NCBI GenBank assembly: GCA_002329485.1
Contig: DCTZ01000017.1
Coordinates: 1 to 28,087, forward strand
Source of the DNA: Caryophanales bacterium UBA1427
Lineage (GTDB): Bacteria > Bacillota_I > Bacilli_A > ML615J-28 > CAG-313
DNA: 28,087 nt
Direction: 5' to 3'
In this document: one piece after another, positions 1-6,973 of the stretch
How the letters are laid out: every line of letters starts with the position of its first letter
Numbering within the stretch: the first letter of the stretch is position 1
Translations under genes and position numbers: made by a program
Notes under the pieces: model-generated
Database searches by the model: none
Told to the model about the DNA's origin: nothing
Seen by the model: only the letters and a program-made list of their open reading frames with translations

Positions 1-44
1 TACACAAAATTCTTGACACTACCATTTTTTTGGGAGAAGAGAAA

Positions 45-417
45 TAAATAAATGAAAATAAGATTAAGATATCAGATTTATCGATCTTGTATTCCAAAGC
101 AGATGGTTACAAAAAAAGAGTTTATCCGGACATCAATCTGAATAGCCTTCATTTAATTGGGTGTTATGGGAAATATAATGGTTATATAGTATTAAGATAC
201 CGATGATTACCACGGTTATGCGGGGATTGTTTTCGATAAAATTATCGTCAGAGTAAAATTTCCATATAGCGGTCCCGAAATATTGGTAGGGATATCCATT
301 GATAAAAATTGGAAGATACAGGATAAAATTTTTGCAAAAACTAAGGCAAACTTTATCGTTATCATGTTTTTAAATTTTTGTAAACAGTATCAAAAACATT
401 TTATTGATATATTGTAA
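45..417 (+). pseudogene. Decayed hypothetical gene remnant (one clear frameshift)
   Basis: Two overlapping reading frames join into one plausible protein. The first frame (48-203) ends with ..YNGYIVLRYR and a TGA at 204-206. The next frame, from 202, continues as DDYHGYAGIVFDKIIVRVKF and runs to TAA at 415-417. Removing one C of the CC pair at 200-201 would restore a continuous LRYDDYHGYAG. An in-frame TAA at 45-47 interrupts possible coding further upstream, so a second lesion or the true 5' limit lies there. The composition (YG.YNGY.VLRY..YHGYAG) resembles short beta-rich repeats found in Firmicutes hypothetical proteins, but I cannot name a family. A single-base assembly error could mimic the frameshift. 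Confidence 0.5.
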
Positions 418-505
418 TCTATTTGTGAGGTGGATAATACGGATGTTTACGATAAATATAAAAATATCTGTCGGAAACTCAATCATTTATATCGGTAAAA
501 TAAGA

Positions 506-540
506 AAAAGCCCCTAATCAAATTGAGATTAGGAGCTTTT
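506..540. terminator. Bidirectional rho-independent terminator
   Basis: Arms AAAAGCCCCTAATC (506-519) and GATTAGGAGCTTTT (527-540) pair over 14 positions with one mismatch around a 7-base loop. A-tract and T-tract flank both sides, so it can work in both directions. It would end the minus-strand operon that finishes at 647 and any transcript from the remnant at 1-417. Confidence 0.8.
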
Positions 541-582
541 CGGTTTTGTGGTTGTTTGATTGCCTTATTGACCACAAAACCG
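541..582. repeat. Perfect 12-bp inverted repeat beside the terminator
   Basis: CGGTTTTGTGGT (541-552) and ACCACAAAACCG (571-582) are perfect reverse complements with an 18-base loop. It directly abuts the terminator hairpin at 506-540. A minus-strand transcript leaving the VWA lipoprotein gene would fold this hairpin first and the U-tailed terminator second. It may protect the mRNA 3' end or act as a second terminator, since the plus strand has TTTT within the left arm. Confidence 0.6.
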
Positions 583-646
583 CAAACCATTTTCAAAATA
601 CTAATTGAGGAGAGTCAGAATGTTAAATATCTGGTTAGTTTAAAAA

Positions 647-1888
647 TTATTTGTCCTGATTATAATAAGGAACTTTTTCCAGCTTGACTCCGGTGTGATA
701 TTCGGTGATAACACGAACCAATAATAAATTCAAATATTCGACGACCGTTTCGCCGACGCTTGCTTCCAAGTGATCGTTTCCGATACCCGAGTCATCGGTC
801 AAGAATACATAGGTTCCGCCGGTCATCATTGCTTCGTTGCGCAGCAAATATTCCGTATATTTATCGATACCGCTTGATGCTACCGGAATCATTCTGATGC
901 CTTTTTGCGAAGCCTGATATATGGCATCGAAATAGCGGGTCATATTAATCTGAGTATAATGAGGCGGGGCATCCAAGACATGAATTATCAATTTGGTGGA
1001 ATTTTCCGTGCTCCAGTCTTTTGCCACCGCTTCGCTTAACGCAACATCGACAGCTTCTTCAAAGTCGCCGCCGCCGCTGGCCGATTGACGGGCCAAATTC
1101 TTTTTTTGCGCCTGAATATCGGTGGAAAAATCAAAGTAGCGGGTGACATATTGGTCGCCGGTATCCCGATAGAACAATAAAGCTAGTCTTATTGAGGTAT
1201 TGGTTAACGTTGCCTTAACGCGGCTGATTACATTATCGATTTCCGCCTTCAAATAAGCAATTTCATCGCCCATCGAACCGGTAGTATCGATTACAAACAT
1301 TATTTCGATTACTTCTTTTTTATCATCGACTGTTTCAATATCGATTTCCAGCGAAGCATTATCCTCGCTGTAGACATAATCAAGGGTAACACTTTCTTCG
1401 CCGTGAATGACGGTTACTTTTTCAATTAACTCCAATTGGTTTTCTCTCGGGAACAGATAGGCCGTTCCGAAAGCATTTGTCACGCCCTGGTAAATAATAT
1501 TGTCGGAACCGTCAAGCAAGCGAACAACCGCTCCGGTTACGATATTTTCCCCGTTTTTAACCGTTACGTCAACCATGTTTAAGGTATCGAAATAACCTTT
1601 CATGAAGTAATTGGCGAAGATTCCTTTTTTGTCGTCTTGATTGGTTTCGAAAAGGCTTAAATAAAAACCGTAATTTTCCAAATCGCTCCATTCGCTGGCG
1701 GTGAGCTGTCCGGGAGCCGGTTGATGGTTTTCGTTTGATCCGCCTTGACCGTTTTCACCTATGGCTGTATCTTTGCCGCCCCGTCCCGGATAGGGAGACG
1801 GCGAATAGTCGCCGGGCGACCGCGCGGCACAACCGATAAAGAAACAAGCCACAAAAACAATTGTTAAACTTAATAAAAATTTTCTCAC
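647..1888 (-). CDS. VWA-domain lipoprotein
   Basis: 413-residue predicted surface lipoprotein. Residues 1-20 are a type II signal peptide with lipobox FIGC, so Cys20 would be lipidated. A low-complexity Pro/Gly-rich linker (about 21-60) follows. Residues about 105-165 look like a carboxypeptidase-regulatory-type beta-sandwich (DVTVKNGENIVTGAVVRLLD). A von Willebrand factor A domain occupies about 194-395, with MIDAS motif DTTGSM at 201-206 (Asp201, Thr203, Ser205), the SGGGD loop at 271-275 and LDAPPH at 305-310. The domain should bind a divalent metal and mediate protein contact outside the cell; the ligand is unknown. RBS AGGAGG lies 8 bases before the ATG. It is the last gene of a minus-strand trio and ends 65 bases from strong hairpins. 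Confidence 0.85.
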   Translation of the reverse strand: MRKFLLSLTIVFVACFFIGCAARSPGDYSPSPYPGRGGKDTAIGENGQGGSNENHQPAPGQLTASEWSDLENYGFYLSLFETNQDDKKGIFANYFMKGYFDTLNMVDVTVKNGENIVTGAVVRLLDGSDNIIYQGVTNAFGTAYLFPRENQLELIEKVTVIHGEESVTLDYVYSEDNASLEIDIETVDDKKEVIEIMFVIDTTGSMGDEIAYLKAEIDNVISRVKATLTNTSIRLALLFYRDTGDQYVTRYFDFSTDIQAQKKNLARQSASGGGDFEEAVDVALSEAVAKDWSTENSTKLIIHVLDAPPHYTQINMTRYFDAIYQASQKGIRMIPVASSGIDKYTEYLLRNEAMMTGGTYVFLTDDSGIGNDHLEASVGETVVEYLNLLLVRVITEYHTGVKLEKVPYYNQDK

Positions 1889-1908
1889 TGATTTATCCTC
1901 CTTTTTTT

Positions 1909-1936
1909 ATTATAACTTTTTAAATTTAATTGTTAA
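1909..1936 (-). promoter_or_regulatory. Possible internal promoter before the VWA lipoprotein gene
   Basis: On the minus strand, TTAACA (1931-1936) and TATAAT (1909-1914) are separated by 16 bases, inside the 37-base gap between the two lipoprotein genes. It would give a short leader of about 14 bases that still contains AGGAGG. The region is very AT-rich, so a chance match is possible. If real, the VWA gene can be made independently of the regulator gene. Confidence 0.35.
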
Positions 1937-2945
1937 AAACATCAAAGACAATTTCTTCCCGGTAATTGATGAGCCCAAGCTCGCTTTTTTCGGTTAGGGT
2001 TAAGTCCACAAAAGCCAATCTATTGTTGGCGCTGGATGAAAAATAAGCTCTCGATACGATTATGCCCGATTGAGTACTTGTTAACATCAATTCCTGGTAA
2101 TGTCTTTTTTCCACAAATAATTGTTTGATATTTTGATTTTTGGTATCGAAATAAGACAAGCCATTCCAGTGGATTCCGGTACCCCAGGAATTGGTGAAAT
2201 AAACTTCATCAAAGCCATCGCTGTCGATATCGGCGATTTTTACATCAACGACGCCGAGACCGCCAAACCATGGGCCCAATTCATAGATCACACCATTATA
2301 TAACAGGAAACTCGCGCAATCGTTGGTAAATTTAAATACTTGGTAAGTATTATTGATTAACAAATCGTTGGAATATATCCGGTAACAGTTTTCGACTTTA
2401 TATTGCGTATCGGTTTGACTACCCTCATAGGATGTACTGAACAATTCGAAGAAGTACGCCACATTTACTTTGTCATAGGTTAAGTGGTTTTTCAGACTTT
2501 CATTAAAGTTATACAATCCTTTGAAAAACTCATAGTCGGTTAATACCTGGCATTGGTAGCGTCTGCCGTTTTTAAGTTTGATAACGGTACCGTCTTTATA
2601 AACATCAAATTTTGTTTCGTTGCCGTTAGAAAATATTAAAGTAATATAATAAGTGTCTGATAAGTCAAAGTCGGCAACGATTGCTTCATATTCCACGGCA
2701 GACAATTCTTTGTATAAAGAACTTTGGCTGTCATATCCGCTTAATTGGGTGCTGAGCTGCCTGATAATATCGATATCCGTTATTTCTTTGTAAACGGGAT
2801 CCGTACCCCAGGCAATTTTTGCTTTCGAAACATCGACTAAGTTATCGGAATCCTGGCCAGGGTCATTTTGATTTGCGGAACTGCAACCACTCAGACTCAT
2901 GCCGATCAAAAACAAAATCAATAGGGCGGTTATGTTTTTTTTCAC
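1926..2945 (-). CDS. Lipoprotein of unknown function with a DxDxDG-type loop
   Basis: 339-residue predicted lipoprotein: Lys-rich start, hydrophobic stretch, lipobox LSGC with Cys21. Residues about 239-247 read DIDSDGFDE, a calcium-loop-like motif as in FG-GAP/VCBS-type beta-propeller repeats; the rest is not recognised. Start choice: an upstream GTG at 2954 sits directly against the GAGGAG ribosome site, too close to use. The second GTG at 2945 has AGGAGG about 8 bases upstream and gives a clean signal peptide (MKKNITALL..). With that start the gene begins one base after the stop of the XRE regulator gene, so translation is probably coupled. The regulator, this lipoprotein and the VWA lipoprotein likely form one surface module. 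Confidence 0.75.
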   Translation of the reverse strand: MKKNITALLILFLIGMSLSGCSSANQNDPGQDSDNLVDVSKAKIAWGTDPVYKEITDIDIIRQLSTQLSGYDSQSSLYKELSAVEYEAIVADFDLSDTYYITLIFSNGNETKFDVYKDGTVIKLKNGRRYQCQVLTDYEFFKGLYNFNESLKNHLTYDKVNVAYFFELFSTSYEGSQTDTQYKVENCYRIYSNDLLINNTYQVFKFTNDCASFLLYNGVIYELGPWFGGLGVVDVKIADIDSDGFDEVYFTNSWGTGIHWNGLSYFDTKNQNIKQLFVEKRHYQELMLTSTQSGIIVSRAYFSSSANNRLAFVDLTLTEKSELGLINYREEIVFDVFNN

Positions 2946-2946
2946 T

Positions 2947-3705
2947 TTATTCACCTCCTCGATAAAAAGGCATTTGATATTTAAAATAAATCAAGCGATT
3001 ATTTTCTTTTTGATAACACAGGAAAATATAATTATAATTTCCGCTTTGGCTCGGTAACAGGTTATATTCGTTTAAATCAAGGTTGTAAACCATGTAATAA
3101 TCGCAAACATTGGTGTAGATTGATGCTTGATACGGGATGATTTCGTCAAGGTTCGAAGCAAAATCAATCCAATAAGGATTCGTTTGCAAATCCTTTTCAA
3201 AAAGCTCGATTTCTTTTTCTTTGGTGAATACTATATATCCCATTTCGCTGATGGAAATGAAGACATCGTATTTCGACCAAGTATTATAATCATAGGTTTC
3301 AAGTTTACCTTTGATCGGAAAATAAACATTGACAGTGCTTTCAATCTGGTTGATCTTCTTGTAGCCCTGATATGCTCTCGAGGTAAAGAACAAAACAAGC
3401 GTTAACGAGGTAATAATCAATACCCCCAAGAAAGAAACCAGCAAGATGAATCTTTTTTTGAATTTGGCTCTTTCGAGATCGATTTTTTTGTTTTCGACTT
3501 TATCCATGATTTTACCCATTAATTCATCAATGGATATTTCCAGGATTTCTGAGATAAGCGGCAAGGTTTCGGGATCGGGATAACCCTTACCCGACTCCCA
3601 CTTGCTGACAGCTTGTTTAGTGACGAAAAGTTTCGAAGCTAAATCAAGTTGAGTCATATTCTTGGCTTTACGGGCATTTTTCAGATTTTCCGAAAACTGA
3701 GACAT
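2947..3705 (-). CDS. XRE-family HTH regulator tethered to the membrane
   Basis: 252 residues. Residues 8-62 form a Cro/C1-type helix-turn-helix (MTQLDLASKLFVTKQAVSKW with WESGKGYPDPETL). A charged segment (65-85) is followed by a single transmembrane helix (about 86-108) and an extracytoplasmic domain (about 110-252) with no recognised fold. The topology suggests a one-component sensor, with DNA binding inside and sensing outside, but no ligand can be named. ATG is preceded by AAGGAG. It heads the minus-strand operon with two lipoproteins, which may be its targets or signal partners. Many Firmicutes XRE proteins of this layout are autoregulated; that is inference here. Confidence 0.85.
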   Translation of the reverse strand: MSQFSENLKNARKAKNMTQLDLASKLFVTKQAVSKWESGKGYPDPETLPLISEILEISIDELMGKIMDKVENKKIDLERAKFKKRFILLVSFLGVLIITSLTLVLFFTSRAYQGYKKINQIESTVNVYFPIKGKLETYDYNTWSKYDVFISISEMGYIVFTKEKEIELFEKDLQTNPYWIDFASNLDEIIPYQASIYTNVCDYYMVYNLDLNEYNLLPSQSGNYNYIFLCYQKENNRLIYFKYQMPFYRGGE

Positions 3706-3731
3706 AATTTAGCTCCTTTCTTTTCGATAGT

Positions 3732-3737
3732 ATTATA
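3732..3737 (-). promoter_or_regulatory. -10 element for the XRE-lipoprotein operon
   Basis: TATAAT on the minus strand, about 27 bases before the start codon of the XRE gene. A -35 box is poor (TTCTTA at 16 bases spacing). The weak -35 could mean activator dependence or low basal expression. Confidence 0.5.
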
Positions 3738-3852
3738 TCATGTTTTAATTTAATAAGAAGCATTTCATAGTATACGATTCGTTGACTTTACCTTTTTTTA
3801 AGGAAAAAGCCAAAAAACCTTTTTTCTTGCTTGAATTTAAGGTTTTTGACTT

Positions 3853-4670
3853 GATACTCTAAGGTATGAAATCATTCGGATGGTTTTTTCGGGATTTAGA
3901 CCGCAGGGTGCCGGAATTTACTATGAAGATATCAGGGTCGAACACGATGTTTACATGTGGGATTTTGATACGGAAGCGGGAACCGAAGCGGATAAAAACG
4001 GTAAACCGATCAGTATCACCGATATTTAAATGTATGCCTACGATTTGGTTTTTTTCGGCAATCAATAAATTAACCCCCGTGGTGATTCGCATTGCCATGA
4101 AAGGTTCGGATCTGCCTAAAGAAGGCCGCGCAGTTATCGAAACGGAACGGGATGCCTCAATGGGGGGTTATTCGACAAAACCGGGACATACCGGCGATTT
4201 ATCGAAATACAGCAGGAGCATTATCCGCATTACCCCCGCCAAAGGTTCTAGATACTATAGCGGAAAATCTCGGTGGGAAGCGGACCCCTCCGCAATCTTC
4301 AACAACGTTGTGTACCGAAACAGCGAGAAAGGCTTAATAGCCGTAAGGGGAGACGAAACGCTCTTCGATTCCCCAACCTTTACCGTCGCAACCCCCGAAC
4401 GGAAACTCTTTCGGCTATTCCAAATGCGATAAATTAACCTTTATCATTCCTTACACCCAAGAGAATTGGAACGATACCGACGGTAACGGTTCCTTCGAAA
4501 CTTTCGCTATATTCCTGTTATTGGATTATGAGACCATTCCTGTATCCGAGACCGTACCAAGCCTGATGAATATTTAGTGTATTGGACACGAGATAAGCAT
4601 CGGTGAAATTCCGTTGAAAAACAAAGTTTTCTTAAGCAACGATTTCGGAAGAATCAAAGCCGATCGCTAA
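3853..4670 (+). pseudogene. Multiply frameshifted gene, family not recognised
   Basis: Protein-like sequence continues across several frames. From about 3853, one frame reads ..YEIIRMVFSGFRPQGAG.. then VEHDVYMWDFDTEAGTEADK and hits TAA near 4027. After that stop the same frame resumes as MYAYDLVFFGN. A second frame (about 4064-4390) gives VVIRIAMKGSDLPKEGRAVI, ASMGGYSTKPGHTGDLSKYS and ADPSAIFNNVVYRNSEKGLI. The first frame returns from about 4393 (NSFGYSKCDKLTFIIPYTQ, NDTDGNGSFETFAIFLL) until TAG, then a third gives DEYLVYWTRDK. The last piece, ISIGEIPLKNKVFLSNDF.., ends at TAA 4668-4670. At least four lesions are needed, so this is decay rather than one sequencing error. The 5' end and signal peptide are missing. 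An acidic, Gly/Asp-rich surface protein is a guess. Confidence 0.65.
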
Positions 4671-4788
4671 TCTTACAAAGATTAAAAACCGAAGAGGGAA
4701 AAAAATGAAAAGCCAAAAGATAGGGTTTTTTGTCAACCTGAATATTATTGTTATTAATTAAACTTTCTTTGATTTTAGGACTAAAGAC

Positions 4789-4817
4789 TTGCAATCGGTT
4801 GATAATGATAGTATAAT
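4789..4817 (+). promoter_or_regulatory. Promoter of the AbrB-ABC operon
   Basis: TTGCAA (4789-4794) and TATAAT (4812-4817) are spaced by exactly 17 bases, giving a near-consensus sigma-A-type promoter upstream of the AbrB-like gene. Transcription would start near 4824, inside the repeat elements at 4820-4844. Confidence 0.7.
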
Positions 4818-4819
4818 TA

Positions 4820-4844
4820 GTATGAAAAGTATGACAATTCATAC
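4820..4844 (+). promoter_or_regulatory. Candidate operator: inverted and direct GTATGA repeats
   Basis: GTATGACAATTCATAC (4829-4844) is an inverted repeat with perfect 6-base arms and a 4-base spacer. A third GTATGA at 4820-4825 repeats the left arm. The cluster lies between the -10 box and the ribosome site (AAGGAGG, 4845-4851), where a bound repressor would block initiation. The obvious candidate binder is the AbrB-like protein encoded just downstream. Confidence 0.5.
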
Positions 4845-4856
4845 AAGGAGGTTATT

Positions 4857-5060
4857 ATGAATATTCCGAAAGGCAAATATATTTGGACCGTAACCGTAGG
4901 CGAGAAAGGCCAAATCGTAATACCCAAACAGGCCAGAGAAATCTTCGATATTAAACCGGGAGACAATTTGATTATTCTTGCGGATGAACAAAGGGGAATC
5001 GCGATTCCCCCAAAAAGCGAATTCGAAACAATCCACAGGAATATTTTCGGTGACAAATAA
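4857..5060 (+). CDS. AbrB/SpoVT-type DNA-binding regulator
   Basis: 67 residues with one SpoVT-AbrB swapped-hairpin domain (about 8-52). Visible hallmarks are GEKGQIVIPKQAREIFDIKP and GDNLIILAD. Such proteins dimerise and bind DNA as transition-state or antitoxin-type regulators. It is preceded by AAGGAGG and followed by the ABC ATPase gene with a one-base TAATG overlap, so it is the first cistron of the operon and presumably regulates it. The layout parallels GntR-led ytr-type ABC operons, but with an AbrB protein in the regulator slot. No toxin gene is adjacent, which argues against a toxin-antitoxin role. Confidence 0.85.
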   Translation: MNIPKGKYIWTVTVGEKGQIVIPKQAREIFDIKPGDNLIILADEQRGIAIPPKSEFETIHRNIFGDK

Positions 5061-5779
5061 TGAATGCCATCGAAGTAAGAAATATCACCAAAGAATATCC
5101 GACGTTTAAGCTGCAGGATGTCAGTTTCAATGTCGAAGAAGGACATATTGTGGGTTTTATCGGCCGAAACGGTGCTGGTAAGACAACCACAATCAAATCG
5201 ATTCTAAATATCGTCAAACCAAAAAGCGGAAGCGTCAAGTTTTTCGGTTTGGATTTTAAAAGCAATGAAAATATTATCAAAAACCAAATCGGCTATTCCA
5301 ACGGCACGGCAAACTATTATCCGCGCAAGAAATTAGCCGATATCGTAAATGTAACAAAAAGTTTTTTTCCGGATTGGGACGACAATTTAATGAACGAATA
5401 CAAAGCGTTATTCCAATTGGATTTTTCGAAAACACCCAGCCAATTGTCGGAAGGCATGAAAGTCAAGTTGAACCTGTTGCTCGCTTTAAGCCATCATGCC
5501 AAAATACTGATTCTCGATGAGCCTACGACCGGACTCGATCCGTTTTCCCGCGACGAAATCTTGGAAATTTTCATGGAACTAAAAAAAAGAAAAACCGCGA
5601 TTTTATTCTCAACCCATATTACTTCCGATTTGGAAAAATGCGCAGACGATATCGTCTACATCAGAAAAGGCAAAATCGTCAGTGCCTGCGCCAAGGAAGA
5701 ATTTATCTCCAAATACCGAATGGGCCAGGAGTCGTTGGAAGAAATTATCCTGAGACTGGAGAGGGAAAATCATGGGTAA
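5060..5779 (+). CDS. ABC transporter ATP-binding protein (ABC-2 exporter type)
   Basis: 239-residue cytoplasmic ATPase that should power the adjacent ABC-2 permease. Walker A GRNGAGKT is at 35-42, a signature variant LSEGM at 129-133 (LSGGQ is usual), Walker B ILILDEP at 149-155 with Glu154, and the switch His at 187 (STHITSD). The sequence resembles the YtrB/BcrA-like group. It starts on the A of the upstream stop (TAATG) and overlaps the permease gene by 8 bases, so the three products are translationally coupled. The transported substrate is unknown; antimicrobial peptide or bacitracin-type export and lipid handling are typical of relatives. Confidence 0.88.
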   Translation: MNAIEVRNITKEYPTFKLQDVSFNVEEGHIVGFIGRNGAGKTTTIKSILNIVKPKSGSVKFFGLDFKSNENIIKNQIGYSNGTANYYPRKKLADIVNVTKSFFPDWDDNLMNEYKALFQLDFSKTPSQLSEGMKVKLNLLLALSHHAKILILDEPTTGLDPFSRDEILEIFMELKKRKTAILFSTHITSDLEKCADDIVYIRKGKIVSACAKEEFISKYRMGQESLEEIILRLERENHG

Positions 5780-6425
5780 TTTGGTGCGAAAAGAATTGAA
5801 ACTGAGCGCAAACGTACTTTCCTATTATTTTATCGCCTTCGGTTTGATGACGTTCATCCCCGGATACCCGATTCTTGTGGGCGTGTTCCTTTCTTGTCTC
5901 GGTATCTTTCAGTCGTTTCAATCCTACCGGGAATCGCGGGATATTTACTATTCGATTCTTCTTCCGGTAACGAAAAAAGATATCGTGAAAGCGAAATTTA
6001 TTTTCGTTTGTCAGATTGAAATGCTGACGTTTTCGGTAATGGCAACAGCGACGCTAATCCGGATGGCTTTCTTGAACGATGCGACAGCCTATGTAAACAA
6101 TCCCCTTCTTACCTCAAACCTCGTTTTTCTCGGTTATGCTTTGATTATTTTCGGCTTGTTTAACATTTTGTTTGTCCGCGGTTTCTTCAAAACAGCTTAT
6201 TATTTCGGAAAACCGTTTTTATTGTTTTGTTTTACGGGTTTTGTGGTGATTGGCTTAGCGGAAACGTTGCGACATATTCCCGGCTTGGAAACCCTGAATT
6301 CCTTCGGGTTTGATAATATCGGTGTACAATTATTGGGCTTTTTTATCGGGGCTTTGCTTTATTCTTTGTTAACCTATGTCGGTTATCAAAAATCGGTTAA
6401 GTCCTTCGAACAGATTGATCTATAA
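5772..6425 (+). CDS. ABC-2 type permease subunit
   Basis: 217-residue polytopic membrane protein with about six hydrophobic segments (roughly 15-28, 32-48, 76-97, 113-132, 143-162, 186-207). The cytoplasmic loop motif SILLPVTKKDIVKAKF (61-76) is characteristic of ABC2_membrane_5-type permeases, which carry a LPV.K.DIV.AK element. GGAGAGGG precedes the ATG. It overlaps the ATPase gene and should form the channel half of the AbrB-controlled transporter, probably as a homodimer because only one permease gene is present. Confidence 0.82.
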   Translation: MGNLVRKELKLSANVLSYYFIAFGLMTFIPGYPILVGVFLSCLGIFQSFQSYRESRDIYYSILLPVTKKDIVKAKFIFVCQIEMLTFSVMATATLIRMAFLNDATAYVNNPLLTSNLVFLGYALIIFGLFNILFVRGFFKTAYYFGKPFLLFCFTGFVVIGLAETLRHIPGLETLNSFGFDNIGVQLLGFFIGALLYSLLTYVGYQKSVKSFEQIDL

Positions 6426-6440
6426 ATTTAAGGAGGAACT

Positions 6441-6761
6441 ATGGGTTCGAGCAAAGAATATTTGCAGTTTATTTTGGAACAGCTGGCAGGATTGGACGGT
6501 ATTTCCTATTCCCCCATGATGGGCGAATATATCATCTATTATCGCGACAAAATTGTTGGCGGAATATACGACGACCGGTTCTTGGTCAAACCAGTCCCCT
6601 CCGCAATCCGCCGCTTTCTGGCTGCTACTTATGAGTTGCCTTATGAAGGCGGGAAAGAAATGTTGTTGGTGGAAGAAGTCGACGACAAAGAATTTTTAAA
6701 AAGTTTGATTGTGGAGATGTACGAGGAATTGCCGGTGCCAAAAAACAAAAGGAAACGATAA
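6441..6761 (+). CDS. TfoX N-terminal-domain protein
   Basis: 106 residues matching the TfoX/Sxy N-terminal domain: a conserved MMGEYIIYYRDKIVGGIYDD core (26-45), then FLVKP and a YEGGKEML element. In gamma-proteobacteria the two-domain TfoX/Sxy protein activates competence genes. Stand-alone N-domain proteins like this are common in Firmicutes and have no established role. AAGGAGG precedes the ATG, 15 bases after the permease stop, so it is probably the last gene of the AbrB operon. A hairpin terminator follows at 6781. Confidence 0.85.
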   Translation: MGSSKEYLQFILEQLAGLDGISYSPMMGEYIIYYRDKIVGGIYDDRFLVKPVPSAIRRFLAATYELPYEGGKEMLLVEEVDDKEFLKSLIVEMYEELPVPKNKRKR

Positions 6762-6780
6762 TTTCCAATCCGTTAAAACG

Positions 6781-6840
6781 AAAGTATCCCAACAAAAAAA
6801 GTATATCAGTTTGACTTTTTATGCCCGGGGATACTTTTTT
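6781..6840 (+). terminator. Nested hairpin terminator after the TfoX-like gene
   Basis: Outer arms AAAGTATCCC (6781-6790) and GGGATACTTT (6828-6837) are perfect 10-base complements followed by a T-run. An inner hairpin with AAAAAGT and ACTTTTT arms sits in the loop. It closes the operon that begins at 4857. Confidence 0.75.
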
Positions 6841-6973
6841 ATTTTCGTTTCATGGCATCTTATTTCATCTTTGTCGCATAACAAGTGTAAAACTTTTTTA
6901 GAATTAAGCAACATTTTAAGCAAGATAAAATAATTCGTCAAAATTGTGGTTTTTTAATAGCCGAGTTGATTTT

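Noticed and set aside
2952..2954. GTG at 2954 as the start of the second lipoprotein
   Set aside because: It touches the GAGGAG ribosome site; the GTG at 2945 is correctly spaced and gives a better signal peptide.
3866..4432. 188-codon open frame as a gene
   Set aside because: Its first half is out of frame with the more protein-like sequence VYMWDFDTEAGTEADK, and it has no ribosome site. It is part of a frameshifted pseudogene.
4857..5060. AbrB-like protein as an antitoxin
   Set aside because: No toxin-like gene follows; the next genes are an ABC ATPase and permease overlapping in the same operon.
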